From NCBI RefSeq assembly GCF_019393635.1, contig NC_057861.1:76205327-76269326 (forward strand): DNA of 64,000 nt. The letters are read 5' to 3'. Made by a program: the position numbers and the translations under genes. The stretch comes from Dromiciops gliroides (taxonomy: Eukaryota > Chordata > Mammalia > Microbiotheria > Microbiotheriidae). Positions 11,575 through 22,859 of this stretch are shown one piece after another (within the stretch, counting starts at the first letter, position 1; every line of letters starts with the position of its first letter). The notes beneath the pieces are model-generated. The model saw only the letters and a list, made by a program, of their open reading frames with translations. It was not told the DNA's origin and ran no database searches.

Positions 11575-12185
11575 TGTTGTGAGAATTCTCTCAGACATAG
11601 GAAAATCGCAGTTTATTCACTCAGTGTGTGACACGCCCCACCAGAAGAGGCTGGACGTGTGTGTGTGTGTGTGTGTGAGAGATAATTTGCAGATGACATT
11701 TACTCCAAAGCTACTGAGCCAGAGAGACTAATCTAAGAGAAGCTTTGCTTATTATAACTTACCACTCATAACATAGCCATTCACACTAGATTAAGGAACC
11801 ACCTTCATAAATCAATCAATTGGGGGGGGGCAGCTAGATGGTGCAGTGGTTAAAGCACTAGCCCTGAATTCAGGAGTACCTGAGTTCAAATCCAGCCTCA
11901 GACACTTGACACTTACTAGCTGTGTGACCCTGGGCAAGTCACTTAACCCCCATTGCATGAAAAAAAAAATCAATCAATCAATCACTAAGCATTTGTCAAG
12001 TGCCTATTATGTGTTTTATCAGATTAAGAGCAGGGACAACTTTCTTGAACTATCCAGGTCCTAGGGGTCTTCTTTTTGTAGTCATCAAGCAATCAGGAGG
12101 GAGATATTGAAAGAGACAGTTCCCTTCGTAGTAAAAAGGGGGCAGATAAAGGACAAAATGGAGTCAGTTATGTCAACTCTCAACA
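11575..12185 (-). mobile_element. Solo-like ERV LTR inserted in L2
   Basis: On the minus strand it starts TGTTGAGAGTTGACATAACT and ends TCTCACAACA, with AATAAAC about 40 bases before its end. It interrupts an L2 whose sequence resumes on both sides; flanks TCCTAC and TCCCAC may be a 6-bp duplication. It contains a TG repeat (11659-11678) and a WSINE (11826-11970). Confidence 0.6.
11826..11970 (+). mobile_element. WSINE1-type SINE in an LTR
   Basis: Full-length SINE with an A-rich tail. TCAATCAAT words flank it on both sides, consistent with a target duplication. Confidence 0.93.
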
Positions 12186-12738
12186 TCCCACTTTTAGTTC
12201 TTAAAAACCCTCTTTCAACACTACTTTTACAACATCTCTATATGTTCCCTTCTCTCCACTGACACAACCAACATCCTCGTGCAGGCCTCCATTACCTCAC
12301 ATCTGGACTATAGCAACAGCCTTTTGGTTGGTCCCCGTGCTTCAAGACTCTTCTCCAAGACTCCAATCCATTCTCCAATCTGCCACCAAAGTGATATTCC
12401 CAAAGCCCAATTTCAGCTACTTACCTTCCCTTACTCAATAAACTCCAGTGGTTCCCTATTATGTTTAGTATAAAGTGGCTGGTACTGAAAACATCACAGC
12501 CTGACTCCTTCCTCCCTTTCCAGTCTTCTTCTAGCACCTTACTACTTCCCTCTTGGGTACTGCACAATCTAAGCCAGTCTGGCTGACTTATCATTCCTAA
12601 AATGTTCTCCTTCCTCACCTCTGCCAATCGGCTTCCTTCAGAATTTGGCTCAAGGCTCACCTTCTGTAAGAAATGTTTTCCAATATGTTTCTTACAATGT
12701 TCCCCCACCCAACCCCTGGGGATTTGTTCTGAAATAAA

Positions 12739-12890
<152 letters not shown>

Positions 12891-13084
12891 GTGCATGTAC
12901 ACAGTTACTTGCATGATCCTTCTGCAGGGGTGTATGGGGTATTCAGGGAGGACTAGCACCTCTGGTGTGAGGGCTTGCCCAAGTCCTTTTCAGGGCTGCT
13001 TATCTGCCTTTGGTATCTACCTCACACTCAGCTCTCATCTGTGGCTCCAAGAAGCTGTCCATGCACAGCAGCCACAAGCTGGTG

Positions 13085-13665
13085 AAACCATCCAGGCATA
13101 TGGGCTAACCCAGGCTGAAGGTAACCAACAGGTCTCAGACCCATCAGTGAGGTAGAGGGGTATCTATCCCAAACATGTGAAGACTTCCCCTGGCTGAATT
13201 GTCATATGAGAACAATTTGTTCCAATGGCTATGAAGGTGGCTAAAGCAGGAGCTGTGGAGTGCTTAGAGCTTGGTCAGACATCAAAGATGCCAAGGTCAT
13301 CTGCCACATCCCAGGCCATCTCCAACCATCTTAACTTTTGTCTTGCAATTGGACTTTTGGGAGAGAGTCTGGGAGAGCGAGTGAGACTGACGACTTTGTG
13401 CAGCTCTGCCTCACTCAAATCCAGTTCACACTCAAGATATCACCTTCATGATGTCATTGGTCCTCTTTAAAAATGAAGGATGAGGGGCAGCTAGGTGGCA
13501 CAGTGGATAGAGCACTAGCCCTGGAGTCAGGAGGACCTGAGTTCAAATCCGGCCTCAGACACTTGACACTTACTAGCTGTGTGACCCTGGGCAAGTCACT
13601 TAACCCCAATTGCCTCACTAAAAGAAAAAATGAAGGATGAACAACAACAAGAACAAGACCCCAGT
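13085..13665 (+). mobile_element. CORE-SINE variant with distinct 3' module, split by WSINE
   Basis: The 3' module (CCAGGCCATCTCCAACCATC, GACTTTGTGCAGCTCTGCCT, CACTCAAATCCAGTTCACAC, GATGTCATTGGTCCTCTTT, AATGAAGGATGAACAACAAC) is shared with 42440-42680, which also has the CORE. The left limit is uncertain. Confidence 0.55.
13483..13629 (+). mobile_element. WSINE1-type SINE nested in another SINE
   Basis: Target duplication AATGAAGGATGA on both sides, splitting the host SINE near its 3' end. Confidence 0.96.
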
Positions 13666-13915
13666 CTGGCCGGAGCAGAGATGGCAGCCTTTCCATGCTT
13701 CCGGAGGGATTTTTAAAAGTTATTTTGGGGGAGTTTGGGGAGACTGGGTGATTAACCAAGAAGAAGGAGAGAAGAAGAGAGGAGAGGAGAGGAGAGGAGA
13801 AGGGAGCATACATGTGTAGTATACTTCATAGGCATTTTTTTTGGAATGCAGATTTTTTTCAGAATTGTTTACCTAAAGTTAGATTGTGAAATGCTGATTT
13901 ACATAACATAACAGT

Positions 13916-14050
13916 CTTTGTGTGTGTGTGTGTGTATACATACACACATATATTTTAAAATCCTGTTGACAACATATGTGTATATACATGTAATATATAT
14001 AGATATGCATATTGTATATATACACATATGTATATCTATTTTTCTATCTG
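13916..14050. repeat. TG/TA-rich low-complexity tract
   Basis: (TG)8-9 followed by TATACATA, ATATAT and TATATACACATATG words. Confidence 0.85.
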
Positions 14051-14345
14051 TATATCTAGTTGCGATAAGATGCTACCCCACATGCAGTAAGTTGGAGAGA
14101 TGGATGCTACATATAGCAAAGTTTCAAGGGTCTGGGGTCTTACCACACCTCATCTTGTAGGTCACTGAATCTCAGCTTGCCATTTGATTCATTGCTTTTA
14201 ATTTAATTTTCTCCTCCCAATCTCTCTAATGATCTAGAGGAATGTTGTGATAAATTATTACTCATTAATAAATGCAATATTTTTCATCAATTAATTAAAT
14301 TGTTTCTACTTTAGCTCATTAAATATTGTAACATTTAAAATTATA
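14051..14345. other. Unassigned AT-rich stretch
   Basis: Nothing recognised; the AT content rises to the right. Confidence 0.4.
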
Positions 14346-14889
14346 TGTGTGGTTGCCTTATTTCTGTCCCAAGTTTAGGGAAAATTAGGTGGGGTTTCTA
14401 ATATATTTGTTACTTATAAATTAGAAGCTTTAGCACCAATTTTGGGCACTAAGTATTTATTAAAGCATACGAAGATTAGTAAAAAGAGAACACCTGGGTC
14501 AGAAAGTTAAGAAAAGGCCTACCTAACCTAGAGCTCCAGCCTGGCCTGATTCTTCTCCAAGTCCTCTACCACGATCATATCTGATAGACCAACAACTCAG
14601 AGTAGAAGCTTTTTCTGCATCTGGAGGAGAGGCAGTCCTTACACCCTGCTTCAAGCTAATTGGCTAGCATCACCTAAATCCATTGGTTCACTGGACTTGA
14701 GGGTGGTCCTGTGTTGAGCTTAGAGTCCACAGCCTCTGAGAACATAGCCTCTTGAGGGCCAGGCAGGTATGGTTTTAATTGAATTAACTTTAAATGAGTT
14801 AATCAGTGAAATCAGTCAATCCAATCAATCCAATCAATCTCTTCTGAGCTGGGGCCTTTGGGAGTTCCAAAACCCATTATTTTCTCACA
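14346..14889 (-). mobile_element. Probable ERV LTR
   Basis: On the minus strand it begins TGTGAGAAAATAATGGG and ends GGCAACCACACA. CTTTAATAAATACTTAG lies about 110 bases before the end, as expected for a polyadenylation signal at the R/U5 side. TG...CA ends are present, but the target duplication is not clear. Confidence 0.5.
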
Positions 14890-15145
14890 ATGTTAACTAT
14901 TTAATGAAATGAAAAAACTTCCTTTCCCAATAGTAATTACTCTTATTTATCTATAATTTAATTTTCAGCTAAATATGTATAACAGTTAACAAATGGCTAG
15001 TAATAAACATTAAACATATAGAATTATTTAAAATAGTTTGGTTATGATCAATGACATATCTTGAGTCACCTCAAACCCTCCAAATAATGTCAATGGACTT
15101 CACTTCTGGAAACTCAGGTTTTACAATAATCAGTTTTTCAACATT

Positions 15146-15361
15146 CTTCTTGTTGTTCGGTCATTTCTGATCTTCATGCAAAGATACTGGAGTGATTTGC
15201 CATTTCCTTCTCCAGGATGCAGGGGATCCATTTTGTCAGTCCTCAGAGGTTAAGTGACTTGCCCAGGATTACACAGCTAAGAAGTATCTGCAGCTGTATT
15301 TGAATTCAAGTCTTCCCAACTCAAGGCCCAGAGCTTTGCCCACTGAGCCACTAGCTGCCTC
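15146..15361 (-). mobile_element. MAR1-type CORE-SINE
   Basis: Reverse orientation: TTGTTGTTCGGTCATTTC, AGATACTGGAGTGATTTGCC, ATTTCCTTCTCCAG, GTTAAGTGACTTGCCC, then the tRNA-like head. Confidence 0.85.
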
Positions 15362-15406
15362 TAAAATAGTTATCTAGTAATATCTCTTCTCAAAATCCTT
15401 TGTGTA

Positions 15407-15555
15407 GGGGTGGCTAGGTGGCACAGTGGATAGAGCACCAGCCCTGGAGTCAGGAGTACCTGAGTTCAAATCCAGCCTCAGACACTTAACACTTACTAGC
15501 TGTGTGACCCTGAGCAAGTCACTTAACCCCAACTGCCTCACTAAAAAAAAAAAAA
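15407..15555 (+). mobile_element. WSINE1-type SINE
   Basis: Target duplication AATCCTTTGTGTA on both sides; A13 tail. Confidence 0.96.
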
Positions 15556-15699
15556 TCCTTTGTGTAAGATAAAGTTGAAAACCTGACATCTTTCTCTTGA
15601 AGACAGCCGCACCCCAACTACAACAGGAATCAATCTCATCAGTTTCTCCCACTCTCTCACTCTGAACAATCTGTCTTTATAGTTTATCGAGTAGAACTT

Positions 15700-16110
15700 C
15701 ACTGATCACAGATTAAAACATGCCCTTTTCTTCCTGACTCCATAGGGAGAAGCATTTCATTTTCAGATATGTCTCAAATGTCATTTCAAAACTCTCAGAA
15801 CAAACTCTTAATAGAATTCTCTTTATAAAGTTTCATTATAATACATCACTTACGATAGTTCTGATGAGGAAGACGTTTAACATCACTTTTCTCCCTTCTC
15901 CCTTCTGCTCCAGTTCTTCATAAATCCTCACTTAACCCCCATTGCCTTGCCAAAAAAAGGATAATAAATCCTCATTGATCACAGGTTAAACACATCCCTT
16001 TTCCTGACCCCCATAGGGAGTCACACTTCCTTTACATTAAGCAATTTTCTCAAATGACTCTTTAAATTGCCAGCACAAACTCCCCCCCCCTTCTCATAAT
16101 TTTCTTTGAG
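15700..16110. repeat. Diverged tandem pair of about 130-bp segments
   Basis: 15700-15830 and 15973-16110 share, in order, GATCACAG.TTAAA, CCCTTTTC, CCATAGGGAG, TTCTCAAATG or TCTCAAATG, ACAAACTC and an AATTTTCTTT-like end. A short WSINE tail-like piece (CACTTAACCCCCATTGCC) lies between them at about 15932. Confidence 0.6.
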
Positions 16111-16499
16111 TTCTATCTGGCTCTTAAAACTATAATAACAATATACGTAGCCTATGAGAGATGCATTTGAAATAGGGGTTATCTATAGGAGTTGGAATGT
16201 AGCAGTTATCTTTCCTCTACCAGAGTCTGATGGAAGAAAATAGATGAGTGAGCCGCCAGGGAACATTCAAAAATGTATATGGGGATTCAGACAGCTAAAT
16301 CCTCACTTTACTTCTTTCTTTACTTTTGGGGAGATTTCTGGTAGCCATTCGTTGTGTTTGAAAACTGGAGGAGAGATAAGGGAGAAAGACTGATTCCAGA
16401 GCTGAGAGTCCTGCAGCATGATAGGCTAACACAGGCCTGTAAAAATACTGCCAGGGACAGATAGAAATGGACAATGTTAGAGGTTCAGCTGAAGGACAG

Positions 16500-16895
16500 G
16501 TACACTGTTGGTGTAGCTATGAACCAGTCCAGCCATTCAGGAAAACAATGGAGAATCATGCTTCAAAAAATGACAAAAATGCCAGAGTATACATTGAGAT
16601 CTAGAAGAGCACTTAGAGGCTATGGAGTCCAACATCAAAACCTTTGAGTCAGTGATCTCCCTGAACCAGGCAGTATCCCAGTGAGGTAAATGTCCCATCA
16701 ATTTATTTTGTGGAAGTGGAAACAAAGCAGGTGCCCATCAGTCAGGGAATGACCAAACAATGGGGCAGGAACATAAGCAACATATATCACTGTGCTTTGA
16801 GGAACCATGAATATAAAGAATTCATAGAAGAATTCAAAGACACTTGAACTAATGTAAAGTGATATAAACAGAACCAGAAAAATATTTTTTCTTTT
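16500..16895 (+). mobile_element. L1 3' fragments
   Basis: TACACTGTTGGTGTAGCTAT, CCAGTCCAGCCATTCAGGAA and GTGCCCATCAGTCAGGGAAT are L1 ORF2 3' phrases, but the middle (about 16590-16715) is unrelated. Confidence 0.6.
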
Positions 16896-16929
16896 TTTCA
16901 ATTTAAAATATTTTTTTAAAAATCACACA

Positions 16930-17225
16930 AAAAAATTTCTCTCTTGCCCACCTTCCTATTACCCCAGTGGGAAAAAAAGAAAAAGAAAACCTTCATAACA
17001 AGTATTCATCATCAAGTGAAATAAATTTCCACATTGGCCATGTTCAAAAATATATGTCTTACTCTGCATCTGTCAGGAAAATAATCTGTCGGGCATGCTT
17101 TATCATTAGTCCTCTGAAATCTTGGTTGATTATTAATCAGAGTTATTCTTTCAAAATTACTCCTTGTTACATTGTTGTTGTTATTGTATAAATTGTTCTC
17201 CTGAGATCCAGGGAAAATAATATAG
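16930..17225 (-). mobile_element. L1 3' UTR fragment
   Basis: Antisense phrases of an L1 3' UTR: CCACATTGGCCATGTTC, AAAATATATGTCTTACTCTG, CATGCTTTATCATTAGTCC and GTTGTTGTTATTGTATAAAT. Confidence 0.55.
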
Positions 17226-17408
17226 AAATGATCACTACTATGTAAATAGAACAAAAAAAAGATGAACAAAACAAAATGTGATGCAATTTTAATGGCAAAG
17301 GTTGGCCACAGAGAAGAGATTTCAAAGTGTACCTCTTTACCCTCTTTCTAGAGGTAAGGTACTGGAAATGTAGAACACTGCTTTCATGGAAGACTCAATT
17401 AGTTTTGT

Positions 17409-17550
17409 TTTTGTTTTGCGGGGCAATTGGGGTTATGTGACTTGCCCAGGGTCACACAGCTAGTGTCAAGTGTCTGAGGCCGGATGTGAACTCAGGTCCT
17501 TCTGAATCCAGGGGCCGGTGCTTTATCCACTGTGCCACCTAGATGCCTCC
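17409..17550 (-). mobile_element. WSINE1-type SINE
   Basis: Exact target duplication AGACTCAATTAGTTTTG at 17392-17408 and 17551-17567. A small internal deletion removes a TAAG after the CTAG of the CORE. Confidence 0.96.
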
Positions 17551-17567
17551 AGACTCAATTAGTTTTG

Positions 17568-18297
17568 ATGAGAATTGCTTTTTTTCCTCTTTCTTTTTTA
17601 TTCTTTGTTTCAAAGGATGCTTCACTGGGTAAGGAAGAAATAAAAGTGATGAAAAAACGAGATATAAAAATTTTAAATAAAAAATGTCAAAATTATATAT
17701 ATACATATATATGTGTGTTTATATATACTATATATACACTGATACTATTATTTTATTTATATATAATATAAATAAATTATATATATGTATATGTATAGTA
17801 GTGTCAGTGGTACCAAAGCTAAAAATGAGCCAATGTTGGTAAGGGAAGCTAAAAATAAAAAGGTATTTGTTTTTAAGTTATATTGGGGAGAAGCAATAAA
17901 GAAAGGAGAATACTGTTGTTTGTGCTGGATGGGACAAAGATCACTCTTTGCCAATGGAGAGAAAGCAGAGCTGCTCAGTACTTGTTTGGCTTTTGCTTTC
18001 TGGGACATAGAGAATGACCTCTGCAACTGTAAAAAAAAGGTTCCTTTTTTCAGCAAAAGCTAAAGATAGGTAGGGCTGAATAGGCAGGGACCTTGAAACA
18101 GTTTGAGAGACCTCAAGCTTCAGAATAAACATTCCACTCCTTATTAAGGATCTGAGACTTCAATTGTATATGATGAAGCCAGCAAAGCCTAGGGACTTTT
18201 GTCCCTAGCCACTCATCTGCACAAGACATGCAACAGGAATATATCTAACTGATCTGAGACTGATCCCCATAAGTCAAAGTGTAATACTTTTGACTTT
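17568..18297. other. Unassigned AT-rich stretch with TA microsatellite
   Basis: TA-rich at 17693-17795. A 92-codon + frame (17785-18063) has no known motif. No repeat family recognised. Confidence 0.4.
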
Positions 18298-18451
18298 CTT
18301 TTTTTTTTTTTTTTTAGTGAGGCAATTGGGGTTAAGTGACTTGCCCAGGGTCACACAGCTAGTAAGTGTTAAGTGTCTGAGGCCGGATTTGAACTCATGT
18401 ACTCCTGAATCCAGGGCCGGTGCTCTATCCACTGCGCCACCTAGCTGCCCC
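18298..18451 (-). mobile_element. WSINE1-type SINE
   Basis: Full-length, T18 start; TTTGACTTTC flanks both sides. Confidence 0.95.
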
Positions 18452-18459
18452 AACCTTTG

Positions 18460-19770
18460 ACTTTCAACTAGAAAGGATTGTTGAATGAGAGAGACCAACG
18501 TTCTACTGCCTCCTTCCTGGAAGTGAAAAACTTTACAGTAATGACTGAGGCAATCAAAAAGAAGAAGTTACTGACAATCTCAGGCTAAGGGTCACTGCCC
18601 TAGAAAAGGCTTCCTTCCTTTCGAGGAAGGGCCCAGGCTGCATGCCTTTCATTCCTCTGCTTCTGATTCTCTGGATTTCACCACTAAGCCTCAGCCATCT
18701 TCTCATTCTGGAGACTTTCTCATCCTCTGTGGTCTTCTCATTCTGTAACATCTCTCCACCTTTGGGGGCCCTTTCTTCCATTGGTGGATTTTCCTTATAA
18801 CCTCTGTTTTGGGTTTTGAGAAAGGATACAGACCTGCCATCCTTTATTCCTCTCCCAGCTGACACTTCATTTATTATCACCATGCCCCAATGACTTATGT
18901 TGAATTTTAGAGCAGCAGAAATAATAAAAAGTCAGGTTAAAGCAAGTCATCTAGCCCAAGATAGCTTGGGTGGACATTACAAAGGATTCGACCTATGGGG
19001 TGGTGGTCTGGCCAGGAGTGAAGAGGTGCAGCTATAGCCTGTCAACAAACAACAAACCTCGGGAGCAGCAGTGCTGAGGCAGCTGCAGCTTTGGGAACTT
19101 TGACCTCAGGGATGGTGGGGGTTGGGCAGCTGATCAGAGGAAGACCGAGTGGCTGAGGCGTCCACTGGCACTGAACACAGCTTTGGCTGTGGCTACAGAG
19201 GAGGATCGAGCACACACTGGTGAGTGCAGTCACACAGAGGGAAGGAGTCCCTGCTTGTGGTTCCCACATGGAGAAGGACTGGTTGTGGTCACTTGAAGGA
19301 GAGTGGAGTCCCTTGTTTCAGTTGCAGGATAGAGGGACCAAGTGACACTTGCAGCCTCTGTGAAGACCAGTGTGCTGTGTTTCAGGGACCTTGAAGAATG
19401 AGAGGTTTAGAGGTGGCAGTGGTGCTGCTGGGGCCCTGGTCATAGCTTAGGGATGGAGAGGAGTGCCAGAGATTTCTCATAAACCAGGAGAACAATGACC
19501 ACACTTGATCTTGGATCATAGCATATTGGAAGAACCAAAAAGTCAAAAATGACCAGATAGAGCTCTGAAAACAACATGAGAAGTCTGAGACATTACCTGA
19601 GATAAATTATTTTTCTATTATATCAATAACCAATGATTAAATTAGGATCGAAGTTTTTCTTTTCTATTTCTTCATCCAGGGACTAGCCCTTACAGGTCAG
19701 TCAGTGAGTCTCTGAGGGACGTTGTTGATAGATGAGATTGCCCAAATCCTCTGGGTACATGATCTACAAT
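18460..19770. other. Unassigned stretch, GC-richer in the middle
   Basis: No family recognised. 19000-19460 is richer in G and C than its surroundings and has direct words such as GTGGTCACTTGAAGGAG. It lies directly before an L1 ORF2 fragment and could be part of an older retroelement, but nothing proves it. Confidence 0.35.
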
Positions 19771-21835
19771 AAGATTTCAACAATTAATATGATGGTATAC
19801 TTGGAAAATCCTAGATTCAACTAAAAATTAGTTGAAATAATTTTAGCAAAGTAACAGGATATAAAATAAGCCCACATAAATCATCATCATTTCTATACAT
19901 CACCAACAAAGCCCTGCAAGAAGAGATAGCAAGAGATATTTCATTTAAAATAACTATAGATAATATAAATACCTGGGAGTATACCTGCCATGACGAACCC
20001 AGGAACTATATGATAATTATAAAATACTCTTTCTACAAATGGTCAGACTTAAATAATTGGACAAATATTAATTGTTCATGGGTAGGGTGAGCCAGTATAA
20101 TAAAAATGACAATGCTACCTTAAAAAATCGTATTCAGTACCATCTTATTTTATTTAGCTAGAAAAAAATAATAAAATTCATTTGGAAGAAGAAAAAGTCA
20201 AGAATATCAAAGGAATTATTTTTTTTAATGTAAAGGAAGGAGGGGTAGCAGTACCAGAGCTTAAACTATATTTTAAGGCAGTAATTATCAAAACTATCTG
20301 GTACTGATTAAGAAATAGAATGGAAGATAAGTGGAATAAAGTCAGCATACAATACACACTTTTAAGTTATTATAGTAACCTCATGTTTGATAAATGCAAA
20401 GACCTAAGCTTTTGGGATAAAAACTCACTATTTGCTAAAAAAAATTGCTGGGAAAACTGGAAAGCAGTCTGGTAGAAACTAGGTACAGACCAATATCTTA
20501 CAATATTTGCCAAGACAAAGTCAAAATGAATACATGACAAAGGGGGCAGCTAGGTTGCCCAGTGGATAGAGCACCAGCCCTGGATTCAGGAGGACCTGTG
20601 TTTAAATCCGGCCTCAGACACTTAACACTTACTAGCTGTGTGACCCTGGGCAAGTCACTTAACCCCAACTGCCTCACCAAAAAAAAAAAAATGACCTACA
20701 CAGAAAGGGAGCTATGTAAATTTGATCATGGAACATATTACATATATTTATAGATAAGAAAAGTATTTATGAATAAACAAGAGATAGTGAACATTGTGGG
20801 ATCTAAAATGGATAATTTTGACTGTATTAAATTTAAAAGGATGTGTACAAATAAAACCAATGTAGCCAAAATTAGAGGGAAAACAGAAAATTGCGGTGTG
20901 GTGGTGGTAGAATTTTATACCTAGCTTCTGAAAGGATAAAGACCTCATGTCTCAAATATATAGAGAACTGAGTCAAAATTATAAGACAACAGTCATTCCC
21001 CAATTGATAAACGATCAAAGGATATGAATAGGCAGTTTTTGGAAGAAAAAAATCAAAGCTATATCTAGTCATATGAGAAAAATGCTCCAAATCATTACTG
21101 ATTACAGAAATGCAAATAAAAACAACTGATGTACCAGTCCACACCTATCAGAGTGGCCAAAATGATAGAGGGGAGAAATGACAAATGTTGGAAGGGATGT
21201 GGAAAAATTGGGGCACTAATGTACCATTGGTGGAATTGTGAATTGATCCAACCATTTTGGAGAGCAATTTGGAATTATGCCAAAGACTGATAAAAATGCT
21301 TTGATCCAGCAATACCACTATTAGGTCTGTTTCCCAAGGTGATAAGGGAAAAAGGAAAAGAGCCTATATGTTCTAAAACAAATTATAGCAGCTCTCTTTG
21401 TGGTGGTGAAGAACTAGAAATTGAGGAGAAGGAGTGGCTAAATAAGTTGTGGTATATGATTGTAATAGAATACTACTGAGCTGTAAGAAATGATCAGCAT
21501 GTTGGTTTTTGATAAAACATGGAAAGACTTGCAGAAAATAAAGACAAGTGAAATGAGTAGAACCAAGAATGTTGTATATAGTAACAGTAATATTGTTTGA
21601 AGAGTTAACTGTGAATGACTAAATTATTTTGAGTAATATGATCATTCAAATAAATTAGGAAGGACTTATGAAGGGAAATGATATCCACTTGCAGAGAAAA
21701 AAACTAATTCATGGTTCCACATATATGTGTATATCAAATACTGGCTTTCTCTAATGTGGCGGTAGGAAGCAGAGAGAGAGACAACTTGAAACTCAAAATG
21801 TAATAAAAAATAAATTCAAATGAAAACAAAACAAC
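19770..21835 (+). mobile_element. L1 ORF2 3' half and 3' UTR
   Basis: Broken L1 ORF2 translation from GGTATACTTGGAAAATCC through a CACATAAATCATCATCATTT region, the CACACCTATCAGAGTGGCC and CCATTGGTGGAATTGTGAAT segments and a TGGTATATGATTGTAATAGA segment, followed by a 3' UTR ending in AATAAA-like runs near 21810. Frames are heavily broken; an older subfamily than 46383-47803. Confidence 0.8.
20543..20693 (+). mobile_element. WSINE1-type SINE inside L1
   Basis: Full-length, A13 tail. The L1 ORF2 reading continues on both sides. Confidence 0.95.
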
Positions 21836-22205
21836 ATCTACATCCTATCAAAGAGCAAGTTCAAGGGAGACCCGTGGATCAATCTGTCCAGTGTAGTCCT
21901 GTGCCCTGAGAAGAGCCCAGCAAATGAGTGTCCCACCCAGTCCAACCTGGCAGCAGCTGCCCTATATCTGAGTGACCTGCCTGGCCTGGTCCAGTACTAA
22001 ATGATTGACTGAGAAACCTGATTTGTCCAGCCCAGTAGTGGATTCACCAGTCCATATAAGACACTGGACCCAATGAGAAGTAAGTCCAGCTGAGCTGCCT
22101 TTTGAGCACACATGCCATGACTTTGCTAGGAGCCAACCCAACTAGGAGCAGTGAATCCATCACTGACACCATGCCCTATAATGAATTCCATGAGGTCCTC
22201 TAGAG
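21836..22205. other. Unassigned stretch
   Basis: No family recognised. Repeated CCAGT/CCAGCCCAG-type words, no open frame of note. Confidence 0.35.
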
Positions 22206-22388
22206 CAAAGCTTCTTAAACTGTGGGTCACAACCCCATAAGGGATTGTATAACAACATGGGGGTTGCAAATAATTTGGCAACAGTAAAAGGCTATATATA
22301 TCTATTTTACATACCTATATATCCAGGGTCACATAAAAATTTCTCAGACAAAAATGGGTCATGAGTGGAAAAAGTTTAAGAAGCCCTG
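22206..22388. mobile_element. Short non-autonomous hAT (Charlie-like) element
   Basis: Ends are inverted: CAAAGCTTCTTAAACT at the left and, reverse-complemented, CAGGGCTTCTTAAACT at the right. Flanks CTCTAGAG and GTCTAGAA match at 6 of 8, as for an old 8-bp hAT duplication. Length 183 bp with no coding capacity. Confidence 0.75.
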
Positions 22389-22460
22389 GTCTAGAATAAG
22401 AAAGGACATCAAAGCCCTATAGTTCTAGAATTGCAAATTGCCAATTCCCTACTTGTACTA

Positions 22461-22833
22461 TGTAACGATTGAAATGGCACCACCTGCTGGAGAGCTACTA
22501 TAGGAAAGCTCCGCCATGAGGAGAAGGCGTCTGAGGGCAAGCCATGTGGCTTTTCTTTGGCGTCAGGAAGTGACATTTGCTTGTGGGAGGAAGAAGGGGC
22601 ATGGCTGGTTCTCTCGGGCTCTTTTGCCAGGACTCTCGTGGAGAGTGGAGCAGAAGAACTATAGCTCCCCAAGAAAGATAGCTGAATCTAGGCCTCTTTT
22701 TCTCTCTCTTCACCAAATTCTAATTCTCCTTAATAACTGCTTAAAAGTCTAAACTCTTGCTAAAGCTTATAATTTATTGGCGACCACTCATTAGATATTT
22801 TAGACAGACTAGCTAGAATTTTAGCGCCTTACA
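22461..22833 (+). mobile_element. Solo ERV LTR with 4-bp target duplication
   Basis: Starts TGTAACG and ends CCTTACA, giving inverted TGTAA/TTACA ends. Flanked by ACTA at 22457-22460 and ACTA at 22834-22837. Length about 373 bp. A TTAATAACTGC near 22730 could be a decayed polyadenylation signal. No internal retroviral sequence adjoins, so it is a solo LTR. A 4-bp duplication fits gammaretrovirus-like (class I) elements. Confidence 0.75.
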
Positions 22834-22859
22834 ACTATTAAATTCATATTGAGTGGGAT

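Larger units (their letters stand above)
10430..12720 (+). mobile_element. L2 LINE, long fragment (RT to 3' end), broken by two SINEs and an LTR
   Basis: Segments 10430-10589, 10763-10851, 10998-11574 and 12186-12720 run in L2 order: TTAGCTAAACTCCTTGAGAA, GTTACCAATTATT, a PQELILGPLL RT remnant (about 11205), the CTCAAACTCAACATGCTCAA segment (11378), then CTGGACTATAGCAACAGCC, TGGTTCCCTATT and the 3' CTCACCTTCTGTAAGAAATG. All three interrupters are younger than the L2. Confidence 0.75.
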
